NCBI GenBank assembly: GCA_902566755.1
Contig: CACFJR010000004.1
Coordinates: 1 to 54,885 of the forward strand
Direction: 5' to 3'
DNA: 54,885 nt
Source of the DNA: an uncultured Pelagibacteraceae bacterium
Lineage (GTDB): Bacteria; Pseudomonadota; Alphaproteobacteria; Pelagibacterales; Pelagibacteraceae
The notes under the pieces were generated by a model. It saw only the letters and a program-made list of their open reading frames with translations. It had not been told where the DNA came from and searched no databases. The translations under genes and the position numbers were made by a program. Positions 52,775 through 54,885 of this stretch are shown in pieces; position 1 is the stretch's first letter, and the number at the start of each line of letters is the position of its first letter.

Positions 52775-53353
52775 TCAGAGTAATAGTACTTTTATATCAG
52801 TATAAATCAATTCTATTGCAACTATTAGAACTGCTAGCAAACCTACCCAAGCAATCCATTTATATTTTTTTATCCACCCAGAAATTAATGTTGCAGCGGT
52901 TGCCATTAATATTATTGAAAGGGCAAGCCCAAAAACTAATAAGTAGTAGTGATCTCTTGCGGCCCCAGCAACTCCTAAAACATTATCTAAACTCATAGTT
53001 ATATCCGCAAGGATGACTGTCGTAATAGCCTTTAGAAAAGATGAGTTATCTATTTTAATATCATTTTTTTTTTCGCTTTGTTTAACAACATCAACATAGA
53101 GTTTATAGCAAATGTATAACAGTAAAATTCCACCAACTAGTCTTAATCCAGAAATTTGCAGTAAATAAGCCGTGATAAGCGTAAATAAAATTCTCAAAAT
53201 TACAGCTGCACCAATCCCCCAAAAAATTATTTTTTTTCTTTGTTCAGATGGAAATTGTGAAGCAACCATTCCAATAATAATTGCATTGTCCCCCGCAAGA
53301 ACTAAATCAATGAAAATGATTTGAAAAAAAATTAAAACTTGTTCTGATAACAT
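52775..53353 (-). CDS. TerC-family membrane protein (YjbE-like)
   Basis: A 192-residue TerC/YjbE-like protein with about seven membrane helices. It has LVLAGDNAIIIGMVAS (about 17-32) and DITMSLDNVLGVAGAA (about 116-131), the paired acidic motifs of the family, thought to move Mn2+ or other metals. Its ATG overlaps the stop codon of the GMC oxidoreductase gene. No regulatory yybP-ykoY-like element is visible because it is embedded in an operon. Confidence 0.88.
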   Translation of the reverse strand: MLSEQVLIFFQIIFIDLVLAGDNAIIIGMVASQFPSEQRKKIIFWGIGAAVILRILFTLITAYLLQISGLRLVGGILLLYICYKLYVDVVKQSEKKNDIKIDNSSFLKAITTVILADITMSLDNVLGVAGAARDHYYLLVFGLALSIILMATAATLISGWIKKYKWIAWVGLLAVLIVAIELIYTDIKVLLL

Positions 53354-54885
53354 TACGGGTTCAATATCATATCCGCACCCTTTTCAGCAATCATAATAGT
53401 AGGTGCATTAGTATTCCCAGAAGTTATATTTGGCATAATAGAGGCATCGATCACTCTGAGTTTGTTAAGGCCATGAACTTTTAATTTATCGGAAACCACA
53501 GCTGTGTCGTCATTTCCCATCTTACAAGTGCCGACTGGATGAAAAATTGTTTGTGCGTAATGACTACAAGCCTTTACTATTTCTTCTCTATCATTAAGAT
53601 GTGAACCAGGCCTAAATTCTTCGGGCTCATATTTTTTAAACTCATTGGTTTCCATTACAATTTTCCTAATCAATTTAATTCCGTCAGCTGCAACTTTTCT
53701 ATCCTCATCAGTTGATAAATAATTCATCTTAATTTTTGGGTTAACCTTTGTGTCGTTACTACTTATAGTTATTTCACCTCTACTTGTTGGTCTCATGTTT
53801 GCAACAGTTGGAGTGAAAGCATGGAAATCATGAAGGTTTGCACCTCCCAATTTGTCAGTACTAATTGGTTGAATGTGAAATTGTAAATTTGGCGTATCTC
53901 TGCTTGGATCGCTTTTTGCAAAACCACAAAGTTGACTTGCACCCATAGTCATTGGTCCTCTTCTTTTAAAGATATACTCAAGTCCAATTAACAGCTTACC
54001 AAACACACTATTAATTTTCTTGTTTAAAGTTTTTATATTTTTAACTTTGTAAACTGGCCTGAACATCAGGTGGTCTTGAAGGTTTTTACCAACACCCTTA
54101 AGATCTTTGACAATATTAATTCCCAAATCTTTTATTTTCGAAGCTTCTCCAACACCTGACGTTTGAAGTATATGAGGGCTTCCAATTGATCCCGCACAAA
54201 GTAAAATTTCCTTCTCAGCTTTAACAGTAAAAGATTCATTCCCTTTTGAATAAGTAACGCTCTCTGCGTTATTTCTATCGAAATTGATTTTTTGAACATG
54301 ACAGTTTGTTTCAATTTTTAAGTTTTTATTTTTTTTGATAGGATTTAGATAACCAACTGCGGTGCTGCATCTTAATCCATTTCTCTCTGTAACCTGAAAA
54401 TAACCACATCCAAAATTATCTCCTTTATTAAAATCATTTACCTTTGGGATACCAACTTCCTCGGCTGCATTCATAAAAACATCTAAAATATCTAATTTAA
54501 TTCTTTGATCTGATACAGCCAATGGCCCTCCAACACCATGGAACTGGTCTTTACCTCTTTCTTGGTCTTCAGCTTTTATAAAATAAGGTAGGACATCTTT
54601 CCAAGCCCAACCAACATTTCCGAGTTGTCTCCATAAATCGTAATCTTGCTCTTGACCTCTTATATACAAAAGTCCATTAATTGAAGAACTTCCACCTAAT
54701 GTTTTTCCTCTCGGATATGGTATCGAAACATTTTCCATAGTCTCATCAGGCTCAGTTTTAAAACACCAATCTGTTTTAGGATTGTGCATGGTTTTGTAAT
54801 AACCTACTGGTATATGTATCCAAGGATAGCTATCTTTACCTCCAGCCTCAATTAAAAGAACTTTAAACTTACCAGTTCTCACTAT
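53353..54885 (-). CDS. GMC-family oxidoreductase (choline dehydrogenase-like), N-terminus cut off
   Basis: At least 510 residues are in the window. The first 10-30 residues, including the FAD-binding GxGxxG, lie beyond the right edge; the in-frame GTG near the edge is probably internal. It has KVLLIEAGGKD (start of the ADP-binding region), PRGKTLGGSSSINGLLYIRG (GMC signature 1), and GSIGSPHILQTSGVG (GMC signature 2), with the catalytic histidine in HPVGTCKMG and the later NTSGNTNAPTIMIAEKGAD. It oxidises alcohols such as choline or glycerol-type substrates. The exact substrate is not clear. Confidence 0.9.
   Translation of the reverse strand: MVRTGKFKVLLIEAGGKDSYPWIHIPVGYYKTMHNPKTDWCFKTEPDETMENVSIPYPRGKTLGGSSSINGLLYIRGQEQDYDLWRQLGNVGWAWKDVLPYFIKAEDQERGKDQFHGVGGPLAVSDQRIKLDILDVFMNAAEEVGIPKVNDFNKGDNFGCGYFQVTERNGLRCSTAVGYLNPIKKNKNLKIETNCHVQKINFDRNNAESVTYSKGNESFTVKAEKEILLCAGSIGSPHILQTSGVGEASKIKDLGINIVKDLKGVGKNLQDHLMFRPVYKVKNIKTLNKKINSVFGKLLIGLEYIFKRRGPMTMGASQLCGFAKSDPSRDTPNLQFHIQPISTDKLGGANLHDFHAFTPTVANMRPTSRGEITISSNDTKVNPKIKMNYLSTDEDRKVAADGIKLIRKIVMETNEFKKYEPEEFRPGSHLNDREEIVKACSHYAQTIFHPVGTCKMGNDDTAVVSDKLKVHGLNKLRVIDASIMPNITSGNTNAPTIMIAEKGADMILNP

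Noticed and set aside
1-54885. CRISPR arrays, insertion sequences, tRNA genes, att sites or prophage.
   Set aside because: No regularly spaced direct repeats, transposase or integrase ORFs, tRNA cloverleaf signatures or phage proteins were seen. Poly-A and poly-T runs are ordinary for this base composition.

Overview
This window looks like a piece of a SAR11 (Pelagibacterales) alphaproteobacterial genome. The DNA is strongly A+T-rich. Genes are packed end to end, with many 1-4 base start/stop overlaps and convergent stops that touch. Several SAR11-associated features are present: a very small TPP riboswitch in front of a thiV-type transporter gene, an aprMBA cluster, and Xsc-type sulfonate metabolism. 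I see no tRNA, rRNA, insertion sequence, CRISPR array or phage gene, and no gene-free stretch longer than about 170 bases. The species assignment is inference from gene content and composition.

Layout. 0-3.8 kb: a minus-strand operon (hisI, a 2OG-Fe(II) oxygenase, a DUF2237 gene cut by the window edge) diverges from folE - acuI-like reductase - LysR regulator. 3.8-7.8 kb: a Fur-box-controlled ferric iron ABC importer, with a previously unlisted 56-residue cysteine-motif protein and a 12-bp RNA hairpin between the binding protein and permease genes. 7.8-11.4 kb: a tautomerase carrying all six cis-CaaD catalytic residues, TPP riboswitch + thiV, rseP and HU. 11.5-19.4 kb: amtB, a peroxiredoxin, a glycosyltransferase, rhodanese, a kappa-GST/DsbA-like isomerase, an ABA4-like membrane protein, recX, cysQ, a DUF3553 protein, mnmA, and a small gene that seems frameshifted by one base. 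19.4-24.7 kb: metC-like lyase, MFS transporter, pabB-pabA-pabC and HIT in one tight operon.

24.7-33.4 kb is the most coherent block, an organosulfonate/sulfite module. AprM-AprB-AprA (sulfite to APS) is followed by two unknown small proteins, a TauE/SafE anion exporter and a secreted thioredoxin-fold protein. Then come suyA-suyB (sulfolactate sulfo-lyase) and, divergently, xsc (sulfoacetaldehyde acetyltransferase). Two sulfite-producing reactions therefore sit beside one sulfite-oxidising and one probable sulfite-exporting system. 33.3-37.9 kb is a carbamoyltransferase cassette: SxtJ-like protein, DUF5989 microprotein, methyltransferase, a second DUF5989 microprotein, NodU-type carbamoyltransferase and an SGNH hydrolase.

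38-46.7 kb holds an exported MsrB, a renalase-like oxidoreductase, an Anbu proteasome-like protease with an orphan TAXI protein, a divergent circularly permuted ATP-grasp, and a three-gene glucosylglycerate cycle (phosphatase, synthase, phosphorylase). 46.7-54.9 kb holds two glycan-related genes, several small proteins, a possible H-type RNA pseudoknot, an HmoA-like monooxygenase, and a minus-strand run of sulfotransferase, FAH-family hydratase, M23 peptidase, SDR, TerC and a GMC oxidoreductase truncated by the window edge.
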